15,546 nucleotides of DNA from JAMHWD01 sp035911135 (GTDB lineage: Bacteria > Pseudomonadota > Alphaproteobacteria > Micavibrionales > Micavibrionaceae). The DNA is taken from NCBI GenBank assembly GCA_035911135.1, contig JAMHWD010000043.1:1-15546 (forward strand). Reading direction: 5' to 3'. The notes under the pieces were generated by a model that did not search any database, had not been told where the DNA came from, and saw only the letters and a program-made list of their open reading frames with translations. Positions 6,531-14,902 of the stretch are shown here, piece after piece (the first letter of the stretch is position 1; the number at the start of each line of letters is the position of its first letter). Made by a program: the position numbers and the translations under genes.

Positions 6531-8774
6531 ATGCAACATAATCATAAACATCATGACCATTCACATTGCGAGATGAAAAAGGCGGAAGAAGAAGCAAAAA
6601 AATCATGCTGCCATCATAATCATAGCGAGAAAGTAAAGTTCGTCGATATTCCTAAAGGAGCAGACGTAATTTACATCTGTCCCATGCACCCCGAAATCCG
6701 GCGGGAGGGGCCGGGCAACTGCCCGATCTGCGGTATGGCGCTGGAGCTGGAAACAATCACTGGCGAGGAAGGCGAAAACCCGGAACTGGCCGATATGCGC
6801 AAACGCTTCTGGATCGGCCTACTGCTAACCCTGCCGGTTTTTGCGTTGGAAATGGGCGCGCATCTTCTGGATTTGCACCATTATATCAGTGGCACAGCGT
6901 CGAACTGGATACAGCTCGCGCTGGCCACGCCGGTTGTGCTATGGGCGGGGAAGCCGTTTTTCGAGCGCGGCTGGGCATCCTTAAAGACCCGTAACCTGAA
7001 TATGTTCACGCTGATTGCTATGGGAACAGGCGTGGCATGGCTTTACAGTGTCGTTGCAACCCTTGCGCCAGGCATTTTCCCCGATACGTTCCGGCAGGAT
7101 GGGGCCGTCGCCGTATATTTTGAAGCCGCCGCCGTGATTACGGTGCTGGTGTTGCTGGGTCAGGTATTCGAACTCAAAGCCCGCGAACAAACCGGCGGCG
7201 CAATCCGCGCCTTGCTTGATCTCGCTCCGAAAACAGCTCGGCGGGTGAATAAGAACGGCGAAGATGAAGATGTGCCTTTGGAGCAGATTCATGTCGGTGA
7301 TCTCTTGCGCGTTCGCCCCGGCGAAAAAGTGCCGCTGGACGGCATTGTCACCGAAGGCAAAAGCGCCGTCGATGAGTCCATGGTCACTGGCGAGTCTATG
7401 CCGGTTAAAAAGGAACCTGGCGGCAAAGTCATCGGCGCAACGATGAACCAGACAGGCAGCTTTGTGATGAAGGCTGAACGTGTAGGCAAAGACACGATGC
7501 TTTCGCAAATCGTTCAAATGGTCGCCGATGCACAGCGCAGCCGTGCGCCCATACAAAGGCTGGCCGATATTGTTTCTGGATGGTTTGTGCCTGCGGTTAT
7601 TGCTGTGGCCGCTATCGCTTTTATTGTCTGGATATTTTTTGGGCCTACACCTGCTTTCAGCTATGGACTAATCGCCGCCGTCAGCGTTCTGATTATCGCT
7701 TGTCCCTGTGCCTTGGGTTTGGCCACGCCCATGTCCATTATGGTCGGTGTCGGCAAGGGTGCGCAGGCAGGTGTGCTCATTAAAAATGCCGAGGCGCTGG
7801 AGCGTATGGAAAAAATCGATACGCTGGTGATTGATAAAACCGGCACACTGACCGAAGGCAAGCCGACCGTGACAAAAATTGTTGCGGCTGAAGGTTTTAC
7901 GGAAGATGAATTGCTGGTGCTGGCCGCTTCGCTGGAACAGGGCAGTGAGCATCCGCTGGCCCATGCCATTGTGATGGCGGCGAAGGACAAGGGGTTGGAT
8001 TTGCCACAAACGGAAGGTTTTGACTCACCCACCGGCAAGGGTGTGATTGGTACAATTGACGGATGGGATATTGCCCTTGGGAATGTCATGTTGATGAAAG
8101 AACAATCCGTTGATGTATCAGCTTTATCTGCACAGGCTGATGAATTGCGCAGTGATGGCGCGACGGTAATTTTTATTGCTGTAAATGGTAAGCCTGCAGG
8201 GCTTCTGGCGATTGCCGATCCGATCAAGGAGACAACGCCCGCCGCGATCAAAGCCCTGCATGAACAGGGCATTCGCATTGTCATGCTCACCGGCGATAAT
8301 CGCCGCACCGCAGAGGCAGTGGCGAAAATACTGGGTATTGAGGAAGTTGAAGCGGAAATCCTGCCGGAAGATAAGAGCAGGATCGTCAAAAAACTACGCG
8401 CTGAAGGCAAAGTCGTCGCCATGGCCGGAGACGGCACCAATGACGCTCCGGCGCTGGCTGCCGCCGATGTTGGCATCTCCATGGGCACTGGTACGGATGT
8501 GGCGATGGAAAGCGCGGGTATCACGCTCCTAAAAGGTGATCTGACCGGGATTGTTCGCGCTCACAAGTTATCTGTGGCGACGATGAATAATATCCGGCAG
8601 AACTTGTTCTTTGCGTTTATTTACAACATGGCGGGTGTACCAGTGGCCGCAGGCATTCTCTACCCGGTCTTTGGCATACTGCTCTCGCCGATTATCGCGG
8701 CAGCAGCCATGTCCCTGTCCTCTGTCAGTGTGATTGCCAATGCCCTAAGATTAAAATTCCTGAGCCTCAAGTGA
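6531..8774 (+). CDS. copA: Copper-exporting P1B-type ATPase (CopA-type pump)
   Basis: This 747-residue P1B-1 ATPase exports Cu(I) from the cytosol using ATP; it shares the name CopA with the unrelated oxidase upstream. Visible motifs are the actuator TGES (286-289), the intramembrane CPC metal site (391-393), the phosphorylation loop DKTGT (D435), the nucleotide-domain HP (in GSEHPLAHA) and the GDGTNDAPAL hinge (from about 633). About eight transmembrane helices are expected. The N-terminus is unusual: a His/Cys-rich leader (residues 2-32) precedes a heavy-metal-binding module CPMHPE...CPICGM (C50, C64, C67), and there is no classical GMxCxxC HMA domain. GGAGA lies upstream of ATG 6531. The first roughly 45 codons share the AT-rich composition of csoR. 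No clear terminator follows. Confidence 0.95.
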   Translation: MQHNHKHHDHSHCEMKKAEEEAKKSCCHHNHSEKVKFVDIPKGADVIYICPMHPEIRREGPGNCPICGMALELETITGEEGENPELADMRKRFWIGLLLTLPVFALEMGAHLLDLHHYISGTASNWIQLALATPVVLWAGKPFFERGWASLKTRNLNMFTLIAMGTGVAWLYSVVATLAPGIFPDTFRQDGAVAVYFEAAAVITVLVLLGQVFELKAREQTGGAIRALLDLAPKTARRVNKNGEDEDVPLEQIHVGDLLRVRPGEKVPLDGIVTEGKSAVDESMVTGESMPVKKEPGGKVIGATMNQTGSFVMKAERVGKDTMLSQIVQMVADAQRSRAPIQRLADIVSGWFVPAVIAVAAIAFIVWIFFGPTPAFSYGLIAAVSVLIIACPCALGLATPMSIMVGVGKGAQAGVLIKNAEALERMEKIDTLVIDKTGTLTEGKPTVTKIVAAEGFTEDELLVLAASLEQGSEHPLAHAIVMAAKDKGLDLPQTEGFDSPTGKGVIGTIDGWDIALGNVMLMKEQSVDVSALSAQADELRSDGATVIFIAVNGKPAGLLAIADPIKETTPAAIKALHEQGIRIVMLTGDNRRTAEAVAKILGIEEVEAEILPEDKSRIVKKLRAEGKVVAMAGDGTNDAPALAAADVGISMGTGTDVAMESAGITLLKGDLTGIVRAHKLSVATMNNIRQNLFFAFIYNMAGVPVAAGILYPVFGILLSPIIAAAAMSLSSVSVIANALRLKFLSLK

Positions 8775-8865
8775 GTAACAATCTTATTTAACAGGCCAAG
8801 CCCGATGATTTCGGTCAATAACGTAATCATGCTTATGCTAGCATCCCTTATCTGATACGCTTTCG

Positions 8866-8880
8866 TTTGCGGCTCGCAAA
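8866..8880. terminator. Weak hairpin between convergent ATPase and czcA genes
   Basis: TTTGCG (8866-8871) pairs with CGCAAA (8875-8880) around a GCT loop in the 118-base gap between the convergent genes. The downstream sequence is only mildly T-rich on the + strand (ATTTAGTG) and not on the - strand. It is at best a weak intrinsic terminator. A 10-base palindrome ATGCTAGCAT (8835-8844) also lies in the gap without an assigned role. Confidence 0.3.
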
Positions 8881-8892
8881 ATTTAGTGCTCA

Positions 8893-11800
8893 TTATACGT
8901 TTCCTTTATTTTTCTTGCTGCGCGTTATACTTAAACGGCTGGGAAACCACTTGTATAGGGCTGGCAATACCAGCAATGTCAAAATGGTCGAGGAAATAAT
9001 CCCACCAATCACGACTGTGGCCAGCGGCCTCTGCACTTCCGAACCTGCACCGATATTGAACGCCATCGGCACGAAGCCAAGAGAAGCCACGAGCGCTGTC
9101 ATAAGAACAGGCCGAAGACGTGTTAAAGCGCCTTCGATAATTGCCTCTTCCAGCGGCTTGCCTTTGGCCTCTAAATCACGAATAAAGGACAGCATCACAA
9201 CACCATTGAGCACCGCCACACCGGAGAGGGCGATGAACCCGACTCCAGCAGAAATGGAAAGCGGAATGTCACGTAACATCAGTGCGGCAATCCCGCCTGT
9301 CAAAGCCAGCGGTACACCGGAAAATACCAGCAACGCCGCGCGCGCCGAATTAAACGCCATGAACAGCAAGCCAAATATCAACAACAGCGCCACAGGAACC
9401 ACGATCATAAGACGCTGTTTTGCAGATATAAGCTGTTCAAACGTGCCGCCGTAATCCACCCAATATCCGGCAGGGATCTCGACTTGTTCACGCACAACAT
9501 TTTGCACGTCTTTAACGAAGCTTGCTAAATCACGCCCTCTGACATTGGCAGTGACAAACAAACGCCGCTTGCCGTTTTCACGGCTAATTTGCGCGTGGCC
9601 ATAGGCAATATCCAGATCAGCGACTTCTTTCAAAGGCACATAATCCGGCGTTTCATCCGCGCCTTCCTGCTCGGCATTCGGTAACGGAATGGGCAGCAAT
9701 TCAAGGCTCTTGATATCGGTACGGAGTTTTTCCGGCAAGCGGACGATCAGATCAAAGCGGCGGTCACCTTCAAAAACCTTTCCGGCTTCTCTGCCGCCCA
9801 TCGCCACCTGCACCACGTCTTGCACATCGGCGATATTCAGGCCGTAAAGATCAAGCCGTTTACGATCCGGAATAATGCTTAAGGTCGGCAGGCCGGAGGC
9901 TTGCTCCATCCGCACATCGGCTGCGCCGTCCACTTTTTTGACGGCTGCCTCAATTTCCTGCGCGGTTTTAAGCAAGACTTCCAGATCATCACCATACAAC
10001 TTAACGGCAAGATCACTGCGCACACCGGAGATCAGCTCGTTAAAGCGCATCTGGATCGGCTGGGTGAATTCGTAGTTATTGCCCGGCAGTTTTTCTAAAG
10101 CCTTTTCCATGCGCATCACCAGATCGGCTTTCGGCAGAGATGGATCAGGCCATTCTTCGCGCGGTTTCAAAATCACAAATGTATCGGCCACATTCGGCGG
10201 CATCGGGTCGGTTGCCACCTCGGGCGTACCGATTTTACTAAACACCGTTTTAACCTCGTCAAAGGTCAGCACTGTTTTTTCAACCTCGTGCTGCATTTCT
10301 GTTGATTGTGTCATGCTCGTGCCGGGAATGCGCATGGCATGAAGAGCAATATCCCCTTCATCCAGACTTGGAATAAACTCCGCACCCATACGCGAAGCCC
10401 CGAACAAACTGACCGCAACCAGAACCAGTGCCGTTATAATAACAATCGCGGGATTACGAAGGCTCCACTTTAAAAGCGGTTCATACCCACGGCGCGCACC
10501 GCGCATGACCATGTTTTCTTTCTCATCCACCTTACCCGTAATGAAGGTTGCAACCGCAGCCGGAACAAAGGTCAGCGATAATACAAGCGCACTGAGCAAT
10601 GCCACCACAACGGTAAACGCCATGGGGTGGAACATCTTTCCTTCCACGCCAGTCAGCGAGAAAATCGGAATATACACAATCGTAATAATCAATATCCCGA
10701 AAATGCTGGGCTGGATCACTTCTGTCGTCGCTTTGGCTGCTAGAGAAAAGCGTTCCTCTTTATTGAGCAATCGTCCCAGCCTGTGCTGTTCCATGCCAAA
10801 ACGCCGCAAGCAGTTTTCAATGATAATCACCGCGCCATCGACAATCAGGCCGAAATCCAGTGCGCCAAGGCTCATCAAATTGCCGGACACTTTGTTCTCC
10901 ACCATGCCCGTAATGGTCATAAGCATAGCGATGGGAATGACCAGCGCGGTAATCAAGGCCGCTCTTAAATTCCCCAACAGCAGAAAGAGAATAACAATGA
11001 CCAGCAAAGCACCTTCAACAAGGTTTTTCTCAACGGTTTTAATGGTGCGCTCAACCAGAGACGTCCGATCATAAACGGGCGTAGCTTGAATGCCTTCCGG
11101 CAATGAGTCATTAACAATTTCCAGCTTGGCCGCCACACGCTCGGCAACCTCCTGAGAGTTTTCACCCATCAACATCATGGCGGTGCCAAGTACCACTTCT
11201 GCACCGTTTTGGGTTGCCGCGCCTGTCCGTAAAGGAGAACCTAAGGCAACATCGGCGACATCGCCTACGCGGATAGTGACCTCATCACGCTTGGCGATAA
11301 TGATATTTTGAATATCGGGAATATCTTTGACCTGTCCGGGAACGCGAACCAGATACTGCTCACCATATTTTTCAATATAACCTGCACCAACATTGTCATT
11401 ATTGCGCTCTAACGCTTCAATCAACTCGGCAATGGTTAAATCATAGGCCAGTAGCTGTTCAGGGTACGGCATGACATGATATTGCTGCTCATATCCGCCA
11501 ATGGTGTTGATCTCAATTACGCCTTTCAGATTACGGAGCTGCGGAACAATCACCCATTCCTGAATGGTGAGCAAATCCATCGGCGTATAGGCGGTGCCGT
11601 CTTCTTTGAGCGCACCATCTTCTGCTTCGACCGTGTACATATAAATTTCGCCAAGGCCGGTTGCAATCGGCCCCATCATCGGCTCAATCCCTGCTGGCAT
11701 TTCACCTTTGATTTCAGAGAGGCGTTCGGCCAGAAGTTGGCGCGCAAAATAAATATCCGTCCCTTCTTCAAAAACAACTGTGACCTGCGATAGCCCGTAG

Positions 11801-12060
11801 CGTGAAATGGAGCGGGTGTAATCCAGCTTTGGAATGCCCGCCAGCGCTGTTTCAATCGGGAAGGTAATACGCTGCTCTGCTTCCAAAGGTGTATAGCCCG
11901 GCGCTTCGGTGTTGATTTGTACCTGCACATTGGTAATGTCCGGCACCGCATCAATCGAGAGCCGTTTAAAATTATAGATGCCAAGGATGCAAACCCCTAA
12001 AACCGCAATCAGGACGAGCCAGCGATGGCGTATGGATGATTCAATTATTCTTTCTAACAT
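8893..12060 (-). CDS. czcA: CzcA-type heavy-metal RND efflux pump
   Basis: This 1055-residue inner-membrane RND transporter is the proton-driven core of a tripartite CBA efflux system. The HME signature DFGLIVDGAVIIIEN places acidic residues at D402, D408 and E415, the same positions known in Cupriavidus CzcA. It is therefore the divalent-cation (Zn/Co/Cd, or possibly Ni) type, not the CusA Cu/Ag type, whose signature is AIGAMVDAAIVMIEN. The N-terminus (IDAVPDITNVQVQINTEAPG) and EAEQRITFPIETALAGIP are diagnostic of the HME family. Two large periplasmic loops and about 12 transmembrane helices are expected. The start is ATG 12060, with AGAGAGA upstream, 15 bases after czcB. The length is normal. 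The protein ends in a basic KKNKGNV tail. Confidence 0.95.
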   Translation of the reverse strand: MLERIIESSIRHRWLVLIAVLGVCILGIYNFKRLSIDAVPDITNVQVQINTEAPGYTPLEAEQRITFPIETALAGIPKLDYTRSISRYGLSQVTVVFEEGTDIYFARQLLAERLSEIKGEMPAGIEPMMGPIATGLGEIYMYTVEAEDGALKEDGTAYTPMDLLTIQEWVIVPQLRNLKGVIEINTIGGYEQQYHVMPYPEQLLAYDLTIAELIEALERNNDNVGAGYIEKYGEQYLVRVPGQVKDIPDIQNIIIAKRDEVTIRVGDVADVALGSPLRTGAATQNGAEVVLGTAMMLMGENSQEVAERVAAKLEIVNDSLPEGIQATPVYDRTSLVERTIKTVEKNLVEGALLVIVILFLLLGNLRAALITALVIPIAMLMTITGMVENKVSGNLMSLGALDFGLIVDGAVIIIENCLRRFGMEQHRLGRLLNKEERFSLAAKATTEVIQPSIFGILIITIVYIPIFSLTGVEGKMFHPMAFTVVVALLSALVLSLTFVPAAVATFITGKVDEKENMVMRGARRGYEPLLKWSLRNPAIVIITALVLVAVSLFGASRMGAEFIPSLDEGDIALHAMRIPGTSMTQSTEMQHEVEKTVLTFDEVKTVFSKIGTPEVATDPMPPNVADTFVILKPREEWPDPSLPKADLVMRMEKALEKLPGNNYEFTQPIQMRFNELISGVRSDLAVKLYGDDLEVLLKTAQEIEAAVKKVDGAADVRMEQASGLPTLSIIPDRKRLDLYGLNIADVQDVVQVAMGGREAGKVFEGDRRFDLIVRLPEKLRTDIKSLELLPIPLPNAEQEGADETPDYVPLKEVADLDIAYGHAQISRENGKRRLFVTANVRGRDLASFVKDVQNVVREQVEIPAGYWVDYGGTFEQLISAKQRLMIVVPVALLLIFGLLFMAFNSARAALLVFSGVPLALTGGIAALMLRDIPLSISAGVGFIALSGVAVLNGVVMLSFIRDLEAKGKPLEEAIIEGALTRLRPVLMTALVASLGFVPMAFNIGAGSEVQRPLATVVIGGIISSTILTLLVLPALYKWFPSRLSITRSKKNKGNV

Positions 12061-12075
12061 GATGATCTCTCTATT

Positions 12076-13176
12076 TTAATGTTCGTGCGCCGCACCGGAT
12101 TTCAGAATATCGGCTTTAATGATAAAACTGCTTTCGCTGACATAGTCCTGCTCGGCTTTAAGGCCGCTAAGAATTTCAACATACTCGCCATCTGAAATAC
12201 CCGTTTTGACAGGCTTCATTTCATATCTGTTGCCTTCTTTTACGAAGACGACCGTTTGATCTTCCATTGTCTGCAAGGCAGAGGCGCGCACAGCCAGCGC
12301 AACCTGCTTTTCAGAAACGCGCACATCACCCTCAACCGTCATGCCGGGCCGCCACTTACCCTTATCATTGGCAAGAGGCGCAATCGCAACGAGCGTCTGG
12401 CTTAGGGCATCAGCAGTGGGAAAGAGCATTTCGATTTTGGCATTGCCCTCTTTCCCTTCATCCAGCGTATGAACGCGCACGCTCTGGCCGGAGGCGACCA
12501 AATCCGCATCTTTGGGAAAAACGTGAAACTTCGCCCATACTTCTGATAGATCGGCAATAATGAATAACGGCTCGTCACCCGCAACATCACCAATATTGGT
12601 ATTTCTCTCCAAAATAACACCGCTAATGGGGGCAGTAACATTGTAATCCTGCAAGCTCTCGTTGCTTTCAACAACGGCCAGAACCTGTCCTTTTTCAACT
12701 TTTTCGCCAAGATTGGCTTTGACGCTGCGAATAATGCCCGCAAAACGCGCCCTTACATCGGCCTTTGTATTCTGGTTGATGGTAATGCGGCCTGTTAAAG
12801 GGATTACATTTGCGATTGTGGCAGGGGCGCTTTTCTCTATTTTGATGCCTGCCGTTTGAGCGGCATCCGGCGCAATCTGCGTTTTTCCTTCTTCATGCTC
12901 ACCATGCTCATCGCCGTGTTCACCACCATGGCCATGATCGTCATGCTCATCTTTTTGCTCGTGACTTTCATGGCCGTGGCCATCGTGATCGTCCGTTTCT
13001 TCGCCATGGTCATTGTGTTCATCCCCATTATCATGTGCGTGGCCTTCGGCCTCATCATGCGTTTCATGGGATTCTTCATGGGCGTGGCCATCCTGCTCCT
13101 GCGCATAAGCCGGAATAGTTGCAGCGGGTGCTATCAGCCACATAAGCAATGCAGCGGTCAGTATTTGATATTTCAT
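12076..13176 (-). CDS. czcB: CzcB-type periplasmic adaptor with His-rich N-terminal domain
   Basis: This 366-residue membrane-fusion protein links the CzcA pump to the CzcC outer-membrane channel. A signal peptide (cleavage near AYA/QEQ, residue 25) is followed by an extremely acidic His-rich stretch at about 31-98 (some 18 His among Asp/Glu/Gly), likely a metal buffer or delivery arm. Lipoyl/barrel-sandwich halves follow (TGRITINQNTKADVRARFAG..., then VTAPISGVILERNTNIGDVAG), then the beta-barrel (EVWAKFHVFPKDADL) and membrane-proximal domain, ending in AAHEH. The predicted helical hairpin is very short or absent, common in CzcB. The ATG overlaps the czcC stop (ATGA, 13173-13176) and a strong AAGGAGA lies inside czcC, so translation is coupled. 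Confidence 0.93.
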   Translation of the reverse strand: MKYQILTAALLMWLIAPAATIPAYAQEQDGHAHEESHETHDEAEGHAHDNGDEHNDHGEETDDHDGHGHESHEQKDEHDDHGHGGEHGDEHGEHEEGKTQIAPDAAQTAGIKIEKSAPATIANVIPLTGRITINQNTKADVRARFAGIIRSVKANLGEKVEKGQVLAVVESNESLQDYNVTAPISGVILERNTNIGDVAGDEPLFIIADLSEVWAKFHVFPKDADLVASGQSVRVHTLDEGKEGNAKIEMLFPTADALSQTLVAIAPLANDKGKWRPGMTVEGDVRVSEKQVALAVRASALQTMEDQTVVFVKEGNRYEMKPVKTGISDGEYVEILSGLKAEQDYVSESSFIIKADILKSGAAHEH

Positions 13177-14435
13177 TTCGCATCTCCTTGGATGATGTTT
13201 TGTATAAGGGGTTCATGAATATTCATGAGAAAGTCGGTTTGGGCTTTGGCCTCATATAAAGCCAGCAAGCTGTCCAGTCTTGATTCCTGCACTTCATACA
13301 GAGTGCGCTGCGCATCGAGCAGATCGAGGAATGAGAACCGCCCGGCGCTGTAACCATCCGATGCTTGCGCGTAAGCACGCTCGGCACTTGGCACCATGTC
13401 GCCTTGATAGGCTTGTGCTTCTTTATGGGCTGCGGCCAATTTTTCCCACGCTGCAATGGCGCTTTGCCGCAAATCCAAATCCTGCTGGCGCGCCAGTGCA
13501 TCTGCCTCTATGATTCCGGCCTTGGCCGCTTTGACAGACCCTTGATTCCGGTTAAACACAGGCAGGGGAAAAGAAAGGCCAGCGACCAAAGCTGTGCTGT
13601 CGTTTTCATTAAAGCGGCGGACTCCCAAACCAAATGTAGGGTTTGGGATGCCTTGCGCCCTTGCCAGATCAAGCTGACTTGTGGCTCGCATCTTGGCAAA
13701 TTCACTGGCGCGCGCTTGCGGCGTGTTTCTTACCGCATCCAATAGAGCGGCGCGATCAGGAAGGGCTGGCAATTCCTCAAGTCCGGCCTGCACTGGCATA
13801 TCACCTGGCGCTCCTAAAAGCGAAGCAAGTACACTCTGCGCTTCTGCCAATTCCGCCTCTGCCTTGCTTTTTTCCAATTTGGCAGCGGATTGCTCTATAT
13901 CGGCTTTGGTGTGTTGAATGTCGGATGCCGCTGCTGCGCTTACCCGTTTTTTTACAGTTTCATGCGTTTCATCGGCCAAAGACAAACGTTTCTCTGCAAG
14001 CGCAAGACGCTCCCGCGCGATAGCCACGCGCATAAACGCATATTCAGTTTCGGCCAATAAACTTAAAGCTTCCGCGATTGCCTGCTGCCGGGTAATCTGA
14101 AACCCATAATCGGCGACCTCAGTACGCTTGCCACGTTTTCCGGCAATTTCGATTTCTTGTTCTACACCGAGCGTTGTTTCTGCTCCGTCAAAGCCATCGC
14201 GCTCATCCTCACCGCCGAAATTCTCAATTTCCAGTACAGCTTCGGGGTTTGGCATGAGAGATGCTTGTAAGCGTTCTCCTTCTGCACCCTCAATACGGGC
14301 TAACGCCGCGCTCAGGCGGGGGTTATTTTTTAGAGCTAGCGACAACGCGGCCTCTTTATCAAGCGGCTCAGCAAACGCTGCTGGTGCGAACGACAACGAT
14401 AATACGAGCGCAGCTATTCCTATCCATAATCTCAT
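13173..14435 (-). CDS. czcC: CzcC-type outer-membrane efflux channel (TolC family)
   Basis: This 420-residue outer-membrane factor forms the trimeric exit duct of the CzcCBA pump. The signal peptide (MRLWIGIAALVLSLSFAPAAFA) is followed by EPLDKEAALSLALKNNPRLS, the characteristic first outer-membrane-efflux repeat, then long heptad-rich helices (about 60-200 and 290-400) and a second repeat near ...GYSAGRFSFLDLLDAQRTLYE. No lipobox cysteine is present. The start is ATG 14435, with AAGGAAT upstream. The gene stands 30 bases below an intrinsic terminator-like hairpin, so its expression probably depends on read-through (see the leader). It is first of the czcCBA trio and overlaps czcB by four bases. 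Confidence 0.93.
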   Translation of the reverse strand: MRLWIGIAALVLSLSFAPAAFAEPLDKEAALSLALKNNPRLSAALARIEGAEGERLQASLMPNPEAVLEIENFGGEDERDGFDGAETTLGVEQEIEIAGKRGKRTEVADYGFQITRQQAIAEALSLLAETEYAFMRVAIARERLALAEKRLSLADETHETVKKRVSAAAASDIQHTKADIEQSAAKLEKSKAEAELAEAQSVLASLLGAPGDMPVQAGLEELPALPDRAALLDAVRNTPQARASEFAKMRATSQLDLARAQGIPNPTFGLGVRRFNENDSTALVAGLSFPLPVFNRNQGSVKAAKAGIIEADALARQQDLDLRQSAIAAWEKLAAAHKEAQAYQGDMVPSAERAYAQASDGYSAGRFSFLDLLDAQRTLYEVQESRLDSLLALYEAKAQTDFLMNIHEPLIQNIIQGDAK

Positions 14436-14466
14436 TTTCTATTCCTTAAGTTTTATTGAAAGCGCG

Positions 14467-14491
14467 AAAAAACCGCATGAAATTCATGCAG
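14467..14491 (-). terminator. Intrinsic terminator or attenuator in the czc leader
   Basis: Reading the - strand, CTGCATG (14491-14485) pairs with CATGCGG (14479-14473), with inner AA/TT extending the stem. Six T residues (14472-14467) follow immediately. It lies after the small Cys-rich gene and only about 31 bases before the czcC start, leaving no room for a separate promoter downstream. Confidence 0.75.
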
Positions 14492-14560
14492 TTTGGGAGG
14501 CACAGGTCATAGGTATCGCGGACGCTTAGCTTTTAAGCGGACGCACTACGCCTGTGGGCA
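14492..14560 (-). promoter_or_regulatory. Structured leader upstream of czcCBA, possible anti-terminator or operator
   Basis: On the + strand, CACAGG (14501-14506) can pair with CCTGTG (14551-14556). The enclosed hairpin is CGCTTA (14523-14528) with TAAGCG (14534-14539). An 8-base direct repeat GCGGACGC occurs at 14518-14525 and 14537-14544, flanking and overlapping the hairpin. The nested pairing just ahead of an intrinsic terminator resembles an attenuator or riboswitch layout. A repeat-binding regulator is the alternative. I do not recognise a known riboswitch class. Confidence 0.45.
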
Positions 14561-14896
14561 TTAAGCTTTCGGGGGGCGTTTAAGACCGTAAATAAGGTCG
14601 GAAATATAGACCTGCTGCTCTTCAAGAGCGCGCTGATCCTTACCTGAGACTTTCAAGGAAAAAGCATCGTGAGTAGACGATGACATGTGAGAATGGCTAC
14701 AATGCATACCGCAGCCACCGCACGCCATGTCGCAACAGCCATCAGGAGCAGCGTCATTATCAGGCACATTATCTATATGTTGGGATGCACAGATTTCTGA
14801 TGAAGCCTCATTACATACCGTTTCGGCATGCGCCAAGCTGGCCGTCAAAGAGACGAGCAAAGCAAAAACAGAGAATAGCATCAAAAACTTGCGCAT
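14561..14896 (-). CDS. Small secreted Cys/His-rich protein, czc operon head
   Basis: This 111-residue protein has a Sec signal peptide (cleavage near AHA/E, residue 24). Its mature region has seven cysteines (C28, C36, C54, C55, C59, C62, C66) concentrated in the segment CCDMACGGCGMHCSHSHM (54-71), clearly a candidate metal-binding site. The C-terminus YISDLIYGLKRPPKA ends in a double-proline basic motif that I associate with short proteins preceding alphaproteobacterial czc/cus genes. No function is known to me; periplasmic metal binding or sensing is inference. It is 125 bases upstream of czcC on the same strand. There is no ribosome-binding site and the putative -10 box lies only a few bases from ATG, so the mRNA may be leaderless. 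A second ATG at codon 6 also lacks one. Confidence 0.75.
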   Translation of the reverse strand: MRKFLMLFSVFALLVSLTASLAHAETVCNEASSEICASQHIDNVPDNDAAPDGCCDMACGGCGMHCSHSHMSSSTHDAFSLKVSGKDQRALEEQQVYISDLIYGLKRPPKA

Positions 14897-14902
14897 TTTT
14901 TT

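Noticed and set aside
7661..8524. Long 287-codon open frame on the - strand inside the ATPase gene
   Set aside because: It is an antisense shadow of strongly conserved ATPase catalytic domain coding; composition is Ser/Pro/Ala-rich with no recognisable motif.
8835..8844. Palindrome ATGCTAGCAT between the convergent ATPase and czcA genes
   Set aside because: An isolated 10-base palindrome with no promoter or repeated copy nearby; too short to assign a function.
10505..11074. 189-codon open frame on the + strand inside czcA
   Set aside because: It is an antisense shadow of conserved CzcA membrane segments, with no independent motif or start signal.
12856..13218. Open frame on the + strand encoding a Met/Ile/Val-rich, apparently multi-spanning membrane protein
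   Set aside because: It is the antisense shadow of the His/Asp-rich czcB segment: CAT/GAT codons read backward as ATG/ATC. It has no ribosome-binding site, and czcB is a clear real gene.
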